DNA of 26,094 nt from NCBI GenBank assembly GCA_029855985.1, contig JAGSHR010000059.1:1-26094 (forward strand), read 5' to 3'. The translations under genes were made by a program, and so were the position numbers. The DNA comes from Candidatus Njordarchaeota archaeon. Its GTDB lineage: Archaea > Thermoproteota > JANJXX01 > Panguiarchaeales > Panguiarchaeaceae. Under the pieces are notes generated by a model. The model ran no database searches. It was not told the DNA's origin and worked only from the letters and a program-made list of their open reading frames with translations. Shown piece by piece: positions 1-7,260 of the stretch. The stretch's first letter is position 1. Every line of letters begins with the position of its first letter.

Positions 1-1
1 C

Positions 2-64
2 CTAAAACTAATGAATAAACCGTTAATTCTTGGTTCTACGAAAAAGAGTGATGAAAATGAATGA
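2..64 (+). CDS. 3' end of an upstream gene (partial)
   Basis: Of the three forward frames only this one is open from the window edge, ending in TGA at 62-64. The last residues read LKLMNKPLILGSTKKSDENE, a charged tail with no recognisable domain. It would overlap the start of the SCP2 gene at 57 by 8 bases, an arrangement common in translationally coupled archaeal operons. With only 20 residues visible it could also be a chance open stretch, so this is a weak call and no function is proposed. Confidence 0.3.
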   Translation, partial: LKLMNKPLILGSTKKSDENE

Positions 65-503
65 AGAAATAAAATATTTTCTCACCGAAGAGTGGGTAAA
101 ATCAGCCCACGAGTTCATCAATAAATCAGAAGACTATGAAAAAGCAGCCAAGACATGGGAAGGAGACATATTATTCGTAGCGACAGATCTGCCAGAGAAA
201 GTAAAAGAAAAACTTAATGGCAAAGAAAAAATAGGTTTTTGGTTGGATTTGTGGCATGGTAAAAGCCGTGGATATAAATTTGTTGAAGACCCTGACAACT
301 TCAAAGCAACATTCACAATAACAGCAACATATGAGAACTGGAAGAAAGTACTAAAGGGAGAGTTAAACCCTGTTAGGGGGATGATGACAAGGAAACTCAA
401 GGTTCAAGGTAATCTCGCAAAAATCCTCAGATACACAAATGCCGCCATAGCGCTGTTAAAAGCAGTTCAACAGGTTCCCACAAAGTTTTTGGATGAAGAA
501 TGA
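57..503 (+). CDS. SCP2 sterol-carrier domain protein
   Basis: A 149-residue soluble protein that looks like a single stand-alone SCP2 (sterol carrier protein 2) domain. Family-like features are the N-terminal FLTEEWVKSAHEFIN helix, a central strand-rich part with DNFKATFTITATYENWKKVLKGE, and the C-terminal GMMTRKLKVQGNLAKILRYT segment that lines the lipid tunnel in SCP2 folds. SCP2 domains bind fatty acyl or isoprenoid lipids; the ligand here is unknown. I chose ATG 57 because GAGTGAT lies 4 bases upstream; ATG 51, GTG 48 and TTG 30 are also in frame. Its TGA (501-503) directly precedes the alcohol dehydrogenase start, so the two are surely co-translated and a lipid-derived alcohol or aldehyde is a plausible shared substrate (inference). 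Confidence 0.8.
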   Translation: MNEEIKYFLTEEWVKSAHEFINKSEDYEKAAKTWEGDILFVATDLPEKVKEKLNGKEKIGFWLDLWHGKSRGYKFVEDPDNFKATFTITATYENWKKVLKGELNPVRGMMTRKLKVQGNLAKILRYTNAAIALLKAVQQVPTKFLDEE

Positions 504-1700
504 GTGAGACCTATGCCAATAATCTCACTTCCAAGAATGTTATTCGTTGGGAGAGATTCATTTGGTGAATTCCAAGAAGTGCTCAACGATATTAAACCCA
601 AAACAGTTTTAATAGTAACAGATAAGATAATTAAAGACCTTGGACTAGTAGAAAAAGTAACAGAACTATTAGACTCACTTGGTGTTAAATGGTACATTTT
701 CGACAAAGTTGAACCGGAGCCAAGCTTCGAGACAGTGGAAGAGGGAGCAAAAATAGCCCAAGAATTAAAACCGAGCTTGATAATAAGCATTGGAGGAGGA
801 TCAGTAATAGACGCGGCGAAATCCATATGGCTACTATACGAGAAACCAAACTACAATCTTGAAGAACTGGGACCGTTTGAATGGTTAGGTCTTGGAGAAA
901 AAGCAAAATTGGTTTCAATTCCAACAACCAGTGGTACAGGATCAGAGGTAACATTTGCAGTAGTGCTTACAAAAAAAGAAGAAAAAAAGAAAATCGCCGT
1001 GGGTAACTATGAGTTAGTTCCATATTACTCTGTCGTTGACCCAATGTTCTCGAGCACGATGCCTAAAAAACTTACAGCCAGTACTGGGATCGATGCACTA
1101 ACTCACGCAATTGAAGCTTACGTGTCAATAAACGCTAATCCGTTTACAGACGCTCTGGCGGAGAAAGCGCTTGAGCTAATATTTGCATGGCTTCCCAGGG
1201 CGTATAGGGATGGTTCAAACATAGATGCTAGGGAGAAGATGCATACAGCTGCAACCTTGGCTGGCATGGCGTTTAGCAATAGTGGTTTAGGGTTAGCTCA
1301 CGCATTGGGGCACTCTTTTGGGCCAATATTTGGGATCCCTCACGGTTTTTCAGTTGGTGTGTTTTTACCGTACGTGATATTATTCAACTCTAAGGATGAA
1401 GAAGTTAAGAGAAAATACGCTATGCTAGGTAAGGTAATAGGAGTATCTGGCTCAAACATAGACTTGCTCTTTGAGGGTTTCGTATCTAAACTAGTTGAGC
1501 TTTATAAAAGCGTTGAAGCACCTCTTACAGTTAAAGAGCTAGGCGTAAAGAAAGAAGATTATCTAAGAGAGTTAGACGTTTTGATTAACAATGCATATGA
1601 GGATCCCGATGTAGCTTTTAACCCAGTAATGACATCGCCCGAAGACCTCGAAAAAATATTTAAGAGAGCTTATGAAGGTGGGTTAAATGGCCCCCTATGA
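504..1700 (+). CDS. Iron-containing alcohol dehydrogenase (Fe-ADH family)
   Basis: A 398-residue group III alcohol dehydrogenase, full length for the family, expected to interconvert an alcohol and an aldehyde or ketone with NAD(P)(H). Visible motifs are the nucleotide-binding SIGGGSVIDAAK at residues 95-106, PTTSGTGSE at 140-148, and the metal ligands D197 and H201 (GIDALTH), H266 (LAHALGH) and H280 (GIPHG). The start is either GTG 504, directly after the SCP2 stop, or ATG 513 with GAGTGAG 4 bases upstream (395 residues); numbering here uses GTG. The last 14 bases overlap the next gene. The substrate cannot be read from sequence. Glycerol-1-phosphate dehydrogenase is less likely given the LAHALGHSFG and IPHG signatures. 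Confidence 0.92.
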   Translation: MRPMPIISLPRMLFVGRDSFGEFQEVLNDIKPKTVLIVTDKIIKDLGLVEKVTELLDSLGVKWYIFDKVEPEPSFETVEEGAKIAQELKPSLIISIGGGSVIDAAKSIWLLYEKPNYNLEELGPFEWLGLGEKAKLVSIPTTSGTGSEVTFAVVLTKKEEKKKIAVGNYELVPYYSVVDPMFSSTMPKKLTASTGIDALTHAIEAYVSINANPFTDALAEKALELIFAWLPRAYRDGSNIDAREKMHTAATLAGMAFSNSGLGLAHALGHSFGPIFGIPHGFSVGVFLPYVILFNSKDEEVKRKYAMLGKVIGVSGSNIDLLFEGFVSKLVELYKSVEAPLTVKELGVKKEDYLRELDVLINNAYEDPDVAFNPVMTSPEDLEKIFKRAYEGGLNGPL

Positions 1701-2322
1701 GAAGACTATAACAATTAAATGCCCAGTTTGTGGTAAAAGATTAATTGTTGACTTATCAAAAGTAAAATTGAACACAAGTAAGGAGCCCATAACACTAACA
1801 ATAGTCCACGGGGACCCGCCTCATACAATATTAGTGTACCTAAATAGAAAGGGGGAAGTAATAAGCATACAAACCGTAAAGCAAACTGTCGTATTAGCCC
1901 AAAAAATAGAAGAACCAGTTTTGATTCAAGTTCTCAGTATAGAGGAAATAAACCAGCTTTTTGGAACCGACGCCTTGGCATATGTTTTAACAGCAATAAA
2001 ACAGGGAGAACCAGTATACTTCATGAGTGGTAAAAAATATGATTGGGCATTAGAGATAGCAACGAGTATAGCATTAAACTTCAAACTAGACGTAGACATT
2101 AGAGTAAACGAAATAGGTAAGAAAAGAGGATTTTACGTAATAACAGAAGACTTTTACTCTGCACATAGGGATGAAATAGAAAAAAGTTTAATTTTATCGA
2201 CAATAGGTGGTTTATTCGGGAGAATACCGAAAATGGATAAGAAAATTTTGAAAACCATAAGAGAAAAGCTCAAAACACAGAAGAAAGTAATTAATGATGA
2301 ACTAAAGGATTTGTTTATTTGA
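1687..2322 (+). CDS. Zinc-ribbon-like protein of unknown function
   Basis: A 211-residue cytosolic protein I cannot name. The N-terminus carries one CxxC knuckle (C12, C15 in KCPVCGK) followed by a VHGDPPHTILVYLNR stretch whose two histidines (about 41 and 46) could complete a metal site; similar CxxC...H...H heads occur on uncharacterised archaeal proteins. The remainder (about 75-211) is mixed alpha/beta with no catalytic signature I recognise and a Lys-rich tail. ATG 1687 lies inside the dehydrogenase gene, preceded by GGTGGG at about -7, so it is translated as part of the SCP2/Fe-ADH operon. No membrane segment or signal peptide is seen. The function stays open; metal binding is inference. 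Confidence 0.7.
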   Translation: MAPYEKTITIKCPVCGKRLIVDLSKVKLNTSKEPITLTIVHGDPPHTILVYLNRKGEVISIQTVKQTVVLAQKIEEPVLIQVLSIEEINQLFGTDALAYVLTAIKQGEPVYFMSGKKYDWALEIATSIALNFKLDVDIRVNEIGKKRGFYVITEDFYSAHRDEIEKSLILSTIGGLFGRIPKMDKKILKTIREKLKTQKKVINDELKDLFI

Positions 2323-2335
2323 GAATGAGGAGCGT

Positions 2336-2380
2336 TTGGGCTAGCCCCGTTTTCGCCCAATGTTTTAATATTATTTTTTA
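2336..2380 (+). terminator. Hairpin plus T-rich tract after the SCP2/Fe-ADH operon
   Basis: Starting 14 bases past the stop, TTGGGC (2336-2341) can pair with GCCCAA (2355-2360), or alternatively GGGCTAGCCC (2338-2347) folds on itself. A T-rich stretch ending in T6 (about 2374-2379) follows. Archaeal termination depends mainly on the T tract, so the hairpin may instead belong to a structured RNA (see the findings). Confidence 0.4.
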
Positions 2381-2550
2381 GTTGTTAATTGTGCCCCATT
2401 ATCGCCGACGGGCTTAAAGGCTAAAAATTATTGGAAACTATTAAATCTCTGTCCTTTGTAATGTTAAAATTTTTTTCAATCCTCGGGAGTTTTCAGGTTT
2501 TTAATTTATGTGATTTTGAATGTCTTTTTTTATTTGCCCCGCTCCTCAAA

Positions 2551-2589
2551 ATACAATATTGCATGGTTTTAATTAAAAAAATATTGTAT
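2551..2589 (-). terminator. 10-bp inverted repeat with T7 tract, likely terminator
   Basis: ATACAATATT (2551-2560) is the exact reverse complement of AATATTGTAT (2580-2589), giving a 10-bp stem and a 19-base loop. On the minus strand the stem is followed by a run of seven T. It lies 27 bases beyond the stop of the Lrp-domain gene, and a second T7 tract sits between them, so it most likely ends that minus-strand transcript. Confidence 0.45.
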
Positions 2590-2615
2590 ATATGCGAAGA
2601 AAATCTTAAAAAAAT

Positions 2616-2861
2616 TTATTCCTTTCCTTGCTCTTTTGCAATAATTAAAGTCATTGTAGACTTAACCCCGTCAACGGTTCCGATATTGTTAAGAATGAGG
2701 GATTCTAAGTCTTGTTCTTTTTCATAAGTAATAGTCACAACAACATCGTAGTCTCCGAAGACTATCTTCGCGTCTACTACAAACTCTTTTTTAGTCATTT
2801 CGTTGAATACGCTTTCTTCTTTACCAGGTTCTACTTTAATTAAAACGAGAGCCTTCTTCAT
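2616..2861 (-). CDS. Stand-alone Lrp/AsnC ligand-binding (RAM) domain protein
   Basis: An 81-residue protein consisting only of the RAM effector-binding domain of Lrp/AsnC regulators (beta-alpha-beta-beta-alpha-beta) without a helix-turn-helix. The segment VDAKIVFGDYDVVVTITYE matches the characteristic GxYD turn where amino acids bind between subunits. Such proteins form small-molecule-binding oligomers or mix with full Lrp proteins. ATG 2861 is preferred because GGTG lies 7 bases before it; TTG 2873 is also in frame. It is 133 bases downstream of glutamine synthetase on the same strand, with a T-rich stretch and TATA-like elements between them, so it probably has its own promoter. A role in sensing glutamine or another amino acid is inference from position. 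Confidence 0.85.
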   Translation of the reverse strand: MKKALVLIKVEPGKEESVFNEMTKKEFVVDAKIVFGDYDVVVTITYEKEQDLESLILNNIGTVDGVKSTMTLIIAKEQGKE

Positions 2862-2994
2862 TTTCAACACCAAATTTATAGAGTTTGCTACAATAATAAA
2901 TAAACATTTGAATATTCTTAATAATTGAGCCTTGAAACAGTATATAAAAGTCTTAAATAAAAAGAAAAATTAGTGCGTTTCGATAAATCATTAA

Positions 2995-4398
2995 TTAGTG
3001 GTTTAGATATGAAAGATATTCCCACAGAGTTATCTGGTTTGCATAATCAATGAACTCTGATCTCTTTATCTCCAAAAACGCTTCCACGGTATCCTTGCCT
3101 AAGGCATCTTTTATGACACTATTTGACTCTAAATGTTCTAATGCTTCCCAAAGGTCCCTAGGTAATCTTTTAATTTCGCTCTTAAGCTTCTTTGGCAACT
3201 CATAGAGATCAACGTCAAGAGGGTCACCTGGATTAATTTTCTTTCTAACACCATCTAGTCCACAAGCTACAAGGGAGACAAATGTGAAATAGGGATTTGC
3301 CATTGGGTCAGGGAACCGTACTTCTATCCTTTTTCCTTTAACGTCACCCCTCTTGTAATATGGTATTCTTATTAGAGCAGATCTGTTGGATTTACTCCAC
3401 GCTATAAACACAGGTGCCTCATATCCCATTACCAAGCGTTTATATGAGTTCACAGTTGGGGCGACAATAGCGGCTAAAGCGGGCGCATGTGAGAGGATTC
3501 CACCAATAAAATGTTTCGCGAAGTCACTTAACTCTGCATATTCGTCTTTTTCATCGTAAAATAGGTTCTTCTCTTCCGTATTCCAAATACTTAAGTGAAC
3601 ATGCATTCCGCTGCCGTTGTCACCTCTGATGGGTTTTGGCATGAATGTAGCTCTATAACCAAACCGCTCAGCAAGTATCCTAGCGTATAGTTTTAAATAA
3701 ATCACTCTATCGGCGGTGGTCAGGAGATCAGAGTGTTTTAGGTTTATTTCGATTTGGCTCATTGAAGCTACTTCATGATGACTTTTAACTATTGGAATCC
3801 CGATTCTCTGTAGTTCATCGGATAACAGTTTACGGAACTCTAAAGTTTTGTCTCCAGGAGGAACAGCAAAATACCCTTTTTTTGGACCAACATGGTATCC
3901 TTTTCCAACAACAGTTTCTCTACTCGAAAAACGAAATGTATAGTGGCCCGTTGAATACTCAACTGAAACCTCCTTCGGGTTGAATTCCTCATACAAGAAA
4001 AACTCCATTTCGGGTGCAACATAAGCTAATTTGCCTTCACGTGATAATGATCCCATGAATCTCTTAACGATGTTCCTTGGATCCTTCGTTAGTGGCTTCT
4101 CTTCTGGAGTGTAAACAAACGATAATATGTATGCGATTTTGTCAACACCGGATATGCCGTCGAACACCAGCGTTCTTGGATCTGGTTTTGCTACGAGATC
4201 GGATTCGTTTATTCCAACATAGCCTATTATTGAAGACCCATCGAAGCCCAATCCATATTCGAAGTCTTCCGGTCTTAGTTCTTTTACTGTGAGTAACATG
4301 CAACGTGGGTTACCAAGTAAATCTATCACACAAACGTTAATGTACTTTATATTGTTCTCCGTGAGGGTATTTAATATGTCTTTGCCGTCCATGTTCAT
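2995..4398 (-). CDS. glnA: Glutamine synthetase, type I
   Basis: Makes glutamine from glutamate, ammonia and ATP in the cytosol, as a dodecamer in type I enzymes. Full length (467 residues from ATG 4398). Motifs, numbered from the in-frame TTG 4404: GFDGSS (53-58), the metal ligands in PEMEFF (E132, E134), HHEVASMSQIEI (E211, E219), NGSGMH (263-268, H268), the glutamate-binding NSYKRL (319-324) and RIEVRFPDP (359-367). A tyrosine occurs at the position adenylylated in some bacterial enzymes (DLYELP, Y401), but no adenylyltransferase is nearby. The start could be ATG 4398 or 4392; a TATA-like stretch lies about 20-30 bases upstream. Divergent from a full Lrp regulator and followed by a RAM-only protein, which suggests Lrp-type amino-acid control. 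Confidence 0.96.
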   Translation of the reverse strand: MNMDGKDILNTLTENNIKYINVCVIDLLGNPRCMLLTVKELRPEDFEYGLGFDGSSIIGYVGINESDLVAKPDPRTLVFDGISGVDKIAYILSFVYTPEEKPLTKDPRNIVKRFMGSLSREGKLAYVAPEMEFFLYEEFNPKEVSVEYSTGHYTFRFSSRETVVGKGYHVGPKKGYFAVPPGDKTLEFRKLLSDELQRIGIPIVKSHHEVASMSQIEINLKHSDLLTTADRVIYLKLYARILAERFGYRATFMPKPIRGDNGSGMHVHLSIWNTEEKNLFYDEKDEYAELSDFAKHFIGGILSHAPALAAIVAPTVNSYKRLVMGYEAPVFIAWSKSNRSALIRIPYYKRGDVKGKRIEVRFPDPMANPYFTFVSLVACGLDGVRKKINPGDPLDVDLYELPKKLKSEIKRLPRDLWEALEHLESNSVIKDALGKDTVEAFLEIKRSEFIDYANQITLWEYLSYLNH

Positions 4399-4483
4399 CG
4401 CCAAATATGGTTATATTCTTAAATAAAATTCTAGAGCAAATATTAATATTATTAAGAAAAAAGGTAACAATTATAACATAATT

Positions 4484-4497
4484 ACAAAAGTTTTTGT
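4484..4497. promoter_or_regulatory. Palindrome in the glnA/lrp divergent promoter, candidate operator
   Basis: ACAAAA (4484-4489), a GT spacer, then TTTTGT (4492-4497): a perfect 6+6 inverted repeat in the 147-base gap between glnA and the divergent Lrp gene. Lrp-type regulators bind short AT-rich palindromes and often autoregulate, so this is a natural operator candidate. AT-rich sequence makes chance palindromes common, so the evidence is modest. Confidence 0.4.
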
Positions 4498-4545
4498 GTC
4501 AATTGTTCTGGTTATTATTTATACTGTTTATACGGGGAGTTAAAT

Positions 4546-5037
4546 TTGTCAACTATTGATGATAAAGATATCAAGATATTAAGGGCACTCGCTGCGGATT
4601 CACGTTTATCACTTAGGAAGTTGTCAAGGGAAGTAGGTTTATCCATAACAAGTGTTATAAATCGAGTGGAAAAACTAGAAAATAGAGGAGTTATTAGAAA
4701 GTATACAGTTGAGTTAGAACCAACAAAACTTGGGTTTCTTCTTCCTGTGATAATTGATATTAGGGTTTCTAAGGGAAGGCTGCGAGAAGTTGAAGAGGCA
4801 ATCGCAAAATATCCAAACGTAATAGCGGTTTATGATATCACGGGAGACTACGATGTTTCTGTTATAGCCTTATTTAGAGATAGGTTTGAGTTAGATCGAT
4901 TTATAAAGGAAGTGCAGAGGTTAAAATACGTTGAGAGAACTTATACTAAAATGATACTGAATATAATAAAGGAAGACAAGAACTCTATATTGGAAGCCTT
5001 AAATAAAGATTTAACAAGTGAAAAAACTCAATTATAG
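4546..5037 (+). CDS. Lrp/AsnC family transcriptional regulator
   Basis: A 163-residue DNA-binding regulator. Residues 5-55 form the N-terminal winged helix-turn-helix (DDKDIKILRALAADSRLS...SREVGLSITSVINRVEKLENRGVI) and about 65-145 the RAM effector domain with the ITGDYDVSVIALF turn. The start is TTG: there is no ATG option, and GGGGAG at 4534-4539 provides a good ribosome binding site 6 bases upstream. A TATA-like TTATTTATA lies at about 4515-4523. Divergent from glnA, it likely regulates that gene and itself; the effector, probably an amino acid, is not known. It may be co-transcribed with cbf5 25 bases downstream. Confidence 0.93.
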   Translation: MSTIDDKDIKILRALAADSRLSLRKLSREVGLSITSVINRVEKLENRGVIRKYTVELEPTKLGFLLPVIIDIRVSKGRLREVEEAIAKYPNVIAVYDITGDYDVSVIALFRDRFELDRFIKEVQRLKYVERTYTKMILNIIKEDKNSILEALNKDLTSEKTQL

Positions 5038-5062
5038 TTTAATTAAATGTTATCGGAGATAG

Positions 5063-6094
5063 GTGGATGAATTGCCAGTAATACCAGAGAACTTCCCATT
5101 TGAGAGAGAGGACCTAGAATTCAAATCAAACGAAATTGAGACTAATCCCAAGTGGGGTAAGAAACCTACAGAGAGAACAGTTGAAGAACTGCTCGATTTC
5201 GGAGTCATTAACATTGACAAACCATCTAACCTAAGTAGTCACGAAGTTTCCGCATTTATAAAAAAGTTCTTAGGATTAGATAAAGTAGCTCATGGAGGGA
5301 CCTTAGACCCAAAGGTAACGGGAGTATTGCCAATAGCACTTAACAGAGCCACACCTATTGCTAGAACATGGTTAGGGGGAAACAAAGAGTACGTTATGGT
5401 CATAAAATTCCACGGTGAAATAAGTGATGAGGAGCTAAAAAAAGTTTTCAAGGAGTTTGAGGGAGAAATCTACCAGAGACCGCCAGTAAAATCAGCGGTA
5501 GTAAGGCGAACACGTATAAGGAAAATACACAAACTTGAATACCTAGAGAGAAAAGATAGGTATGTTTTGGTTCAAGTCATGTGTCAGGCTGGAACATATA
5601 TGAGAAAACTAGCAACTGATATAGGAGACGTCACCGGTGTTGGGGCTCACATGTACGAGCTAAGAAGAATTAAAAGCGGGGGTTTCACGGAGGATGAAAC
5701 CTTATCAACTCTTCAAGACCTCGTGGATGCATGGTACTTTTACCAAGAAGAAAAGAACGAAAAATACATTAGAAGAGTGATTTTACCCGCTGAGGCTGGC
5801 GTTCTGCATTTACCAAGGATAATAATTAATGATGGAGCGGTGGGGGCGATTACCTATGGAGCGCCACTGTATGCTCCGGGAGTAGTTGCATTAACGATGG
5901 ACATAAAGCCAGGTGACATTGTTGCTATTTATACTTTGAAGGGTGAATTAGTTGCTCTAGGTATAACGGACTTAAGCGCAGAGAAGATACTTAAAATGGA
6001 AAAGGGAAAAATCACGAGGGATACACGCGTTCTTATGCCTAGGGACATTTACCCTCCCTTATGGAAAAAGGAGTCCTCGAATGGTGAGTCCTAA
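5063..6094 (+). CDS. cbf5: H/ACA RNP pseudouridine synthase Cbf5 (archaeal dyskerin)
   Basis: Converts uridine to pseudouridine in rRNA and tRNA as the catalytic subunit of H/ACA guide RNPs with Nop10, Gar1 and L7Ae; archaeal Cbf5 can also modify tRNA U55. The 343 residues have the family's archaeal length. The N-terminal DKPSNLSSHEVSAFIKK (52-68) and the catalytic HGGTLDPKVTGVLP motif with Asp82 are intact, QAGTYMRKLATDIG lies near residue 175, and a C-terminal PUA domain (about 250-330, INDGAVGAITYGAPLYAPGV) follows. GTG 5063 is supported by the typical MDELP-type beginning and GGAGAT just upstream. The TAA abuts the ATG of the ABC permease with no gap. Confidence 0.96.
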   Translation: MDELPVIPENFPFEREDLEFKSNEIETNPKWGKKPTERTVEELLDFGVINIDKPSNLSSHEVSAFIKKFLGLDKVAHGGTLDPKVTGVLPIALNRATPIARTWLGGNKEYVMVIKFHGEISDEELKKVFKEFEGEIYQRPPVKSAVVRRTRIRKIHKLEYLERKDRYVLVQVMCQAGTYMRKLATDIGDVTGVGAHMYELRRIKSGGFTEDETLSTLQDLVDAWYFYQEEKNEKYIRRVILPAEAGVLHLPRIIINDGAVGAITYGAPLYAPGVVALTMDIKPGDIVAIYTLKGELVALGITDLSAEKILKMEKGKITRDTRVLMPRDIYPPLWKKESSNGES

Positions 6095-7255
6095 ATGTTA
6101 TCTCTAACATCTCTCTTTAAATTGGCGGCTAAAAACACTTTTAGGAAAAAACTGAGAACGATTCTCTCAATATTTGGAATAATCTTAGGCATATTGCTGT
6201 ACACATCAATAGGTATAGCATCATACTCCTTCCAGAAAGAAATCCAAACATCCATCACTTACCTTCAAGGAGCAATATTTATCCAACAGAAGGGGGTTCC
6301 TACGCCTGTTATGTCCGTATTGAATAGGTCAATAGAGTACGATCTGGAGAAAGTATTCACTGGTAAGCTTGTTGGAATTTCGCCACAGATATGGTACGTT
6401 AATGGAACTTCGTTTTCTCTCACATCAATGGTTGTGATAGGCGTATACCCAGAGAGAGAAATAATAACAGGTGGTTACTTGTCGCAAGCAGATTGGAGTC
6501 ATAGAAGTCCGCCTAGTGATAACGAAACGGGATGGATAGTTGTCGGAGAAAGCATGGCGAATATGCTTGGTTTAAAAGTTGGGGATAAAGTGAAACTTGG
6601 GGTTTATCCCAGAAATGTATCCTTAACAGTAATTAACATATTCAAGATAGGGGGAGTGACGGATTTTCTAGCACTAGCATCAATAAAGGATATCGCCAGA
6701 ATTGACAGATTTAGGGACCTTAACAATACGGTTTCCTCATTTATAGTTAAATTGAAGGACCCTAGAGAGACAAGTAGTTTTGTTGCATATATTGAAAACA
6801 AGTACCCGAATGTGGATATTATAATGGAGAAGGATTTAGCTAAGAGAGCATCTTATATTCTTAGCAATGTTGAGAAGTTCACCTTATTAATTGGTGGACT
6901 TGGAGTCGTAATTGGAGTTCTAGGTGTGCTTAACACAGTGTTCATGAATGTATCTGAAAGAAAAAAAGAGATCGGTATTCTTAAAGCCACAGGATGGAGC
7001 AATTTAGAAGTGATAATTGAAATACTTTTCGAGTCCTTGATAATGGGTTTAATCGGCACAGTTATTGGGATCGCACTAGGTGTTTGGAGTGTTCAATTTG
7101 CAACAGAGTACTTCAAGTTACACTTAAGGTTAACACTAGATCCAAATTTCTTGTTCCAACCATTTTTAGCAGGTATCCTAATATCCGTAATTGCTGGTTT
7201 GCCTCCTGCTTACAGTGCTATGAGAATATCCCCAATTGAAAGCTTAAGGGAGTGA
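6095..7255 (+). CDS. FtsX/MacB-type ABC transporter permease
   Basis: A 386-residue integral membrane protein with the FtsX/MacB layout: one membrane segment at about 22-44 (ILSIFGIILGILLYTSIGIA), an extracytoplasmic MacB-core-like domain (about 46-255), then three C-terminal membrane segments at roughly 257-282, 307-330 and 347-368. The LNTVFMNVSERKKEIGILKATG stretch after the second segment is the coupling region typical of FtsX-fold permeases, and SPIESLRE ends the protein. GGTGAG lies 4-5 bases before ATG 6095. It overlaps the ATPase gene, with which it must work. Family members use mechanotransmission to export or extract lipoproteins, peptides or drugs; the substrate here is unknown. 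Confidence 0.93.
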   Translation: MLSLTSLFKLAAKNTFRKKLRTILSIFGIILGILLYTSIGIASYSFQKEIQTSITYLQGAIFIQQKGVPTPVMSVLNRSIEYDLEKVFTGKLVGISPQIWYVNGTSFSLTSMVVIGVYPEREIITGGYLSQADWSHRSPPSDNETGWIVVGESMANMLGLKVGDKVKLGVYPRNVSLTVINIFKIGGVTDFLALASIKDIARIDRFRDLNNTVSSFIVKLKDPRETSSFVAYIENKYPNVDIIMEKDLAKRASYILSNVEKFTLLIGGLGVVIGVLGVLNTVFMNVSERKKEIGILKATGWSNLEVIIEILFESLIMGLIGTVIGIALGVWSVQFATEYFKLHLRLTLDPNFLFQPFLAGILISVIAGLPPAYSAMRISPIESLRE

Positions 7256-7260
7256 TGAAT

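Larger units (their letters stand above)
2323..2615. other. Convergent intergenic region with GC-rich patches
   Basis: About 290 bases between two converging transcripts. Mostly AT-rich, with GC-rich patches at about 2327-2358 and 2391-2416. It holds an approximate direct repeat (GCCCCGTTTTCGCC at 2344-2357 and GCCCCATTATCGCC at 2393-2406), a spaced inverted repeat (TGAGGAGCG 2326-2334 with CGCTCCTCA 2540-2548) and an AT-rich hairpin at 2551-2589. No tRNA, snoRNA box pair or protein gene is supported. Confidence 0.5.

Noticed and set aside
467..954. Two minus-strand open frames opposite the SCP2 and Fe-ADH genes
   Set aside because: Overlap strongly supported coding DNA with conserved motifs; Ser/Leu-rich composition typical of antisense shadows.
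504..1700. Glycerol-1-phosphate dehydrogenase (archaeal lipid enzyme)
   Set aside because: The motif set GIDALTH, LAHALGHSFG and GIPHG is that of group III Fe-alcohol dehydrogenases; only the GGGS nucleotide loop is shared.
2431..2727. 98-residue plus-strand open frame across the convergent gap
   Set aside because: Low-complexity, Phe/Leu-rich translation of AT-rich intergenic DNA that runs into the well-supported Lrp RAM gene on the other strand; no binding site or domain.
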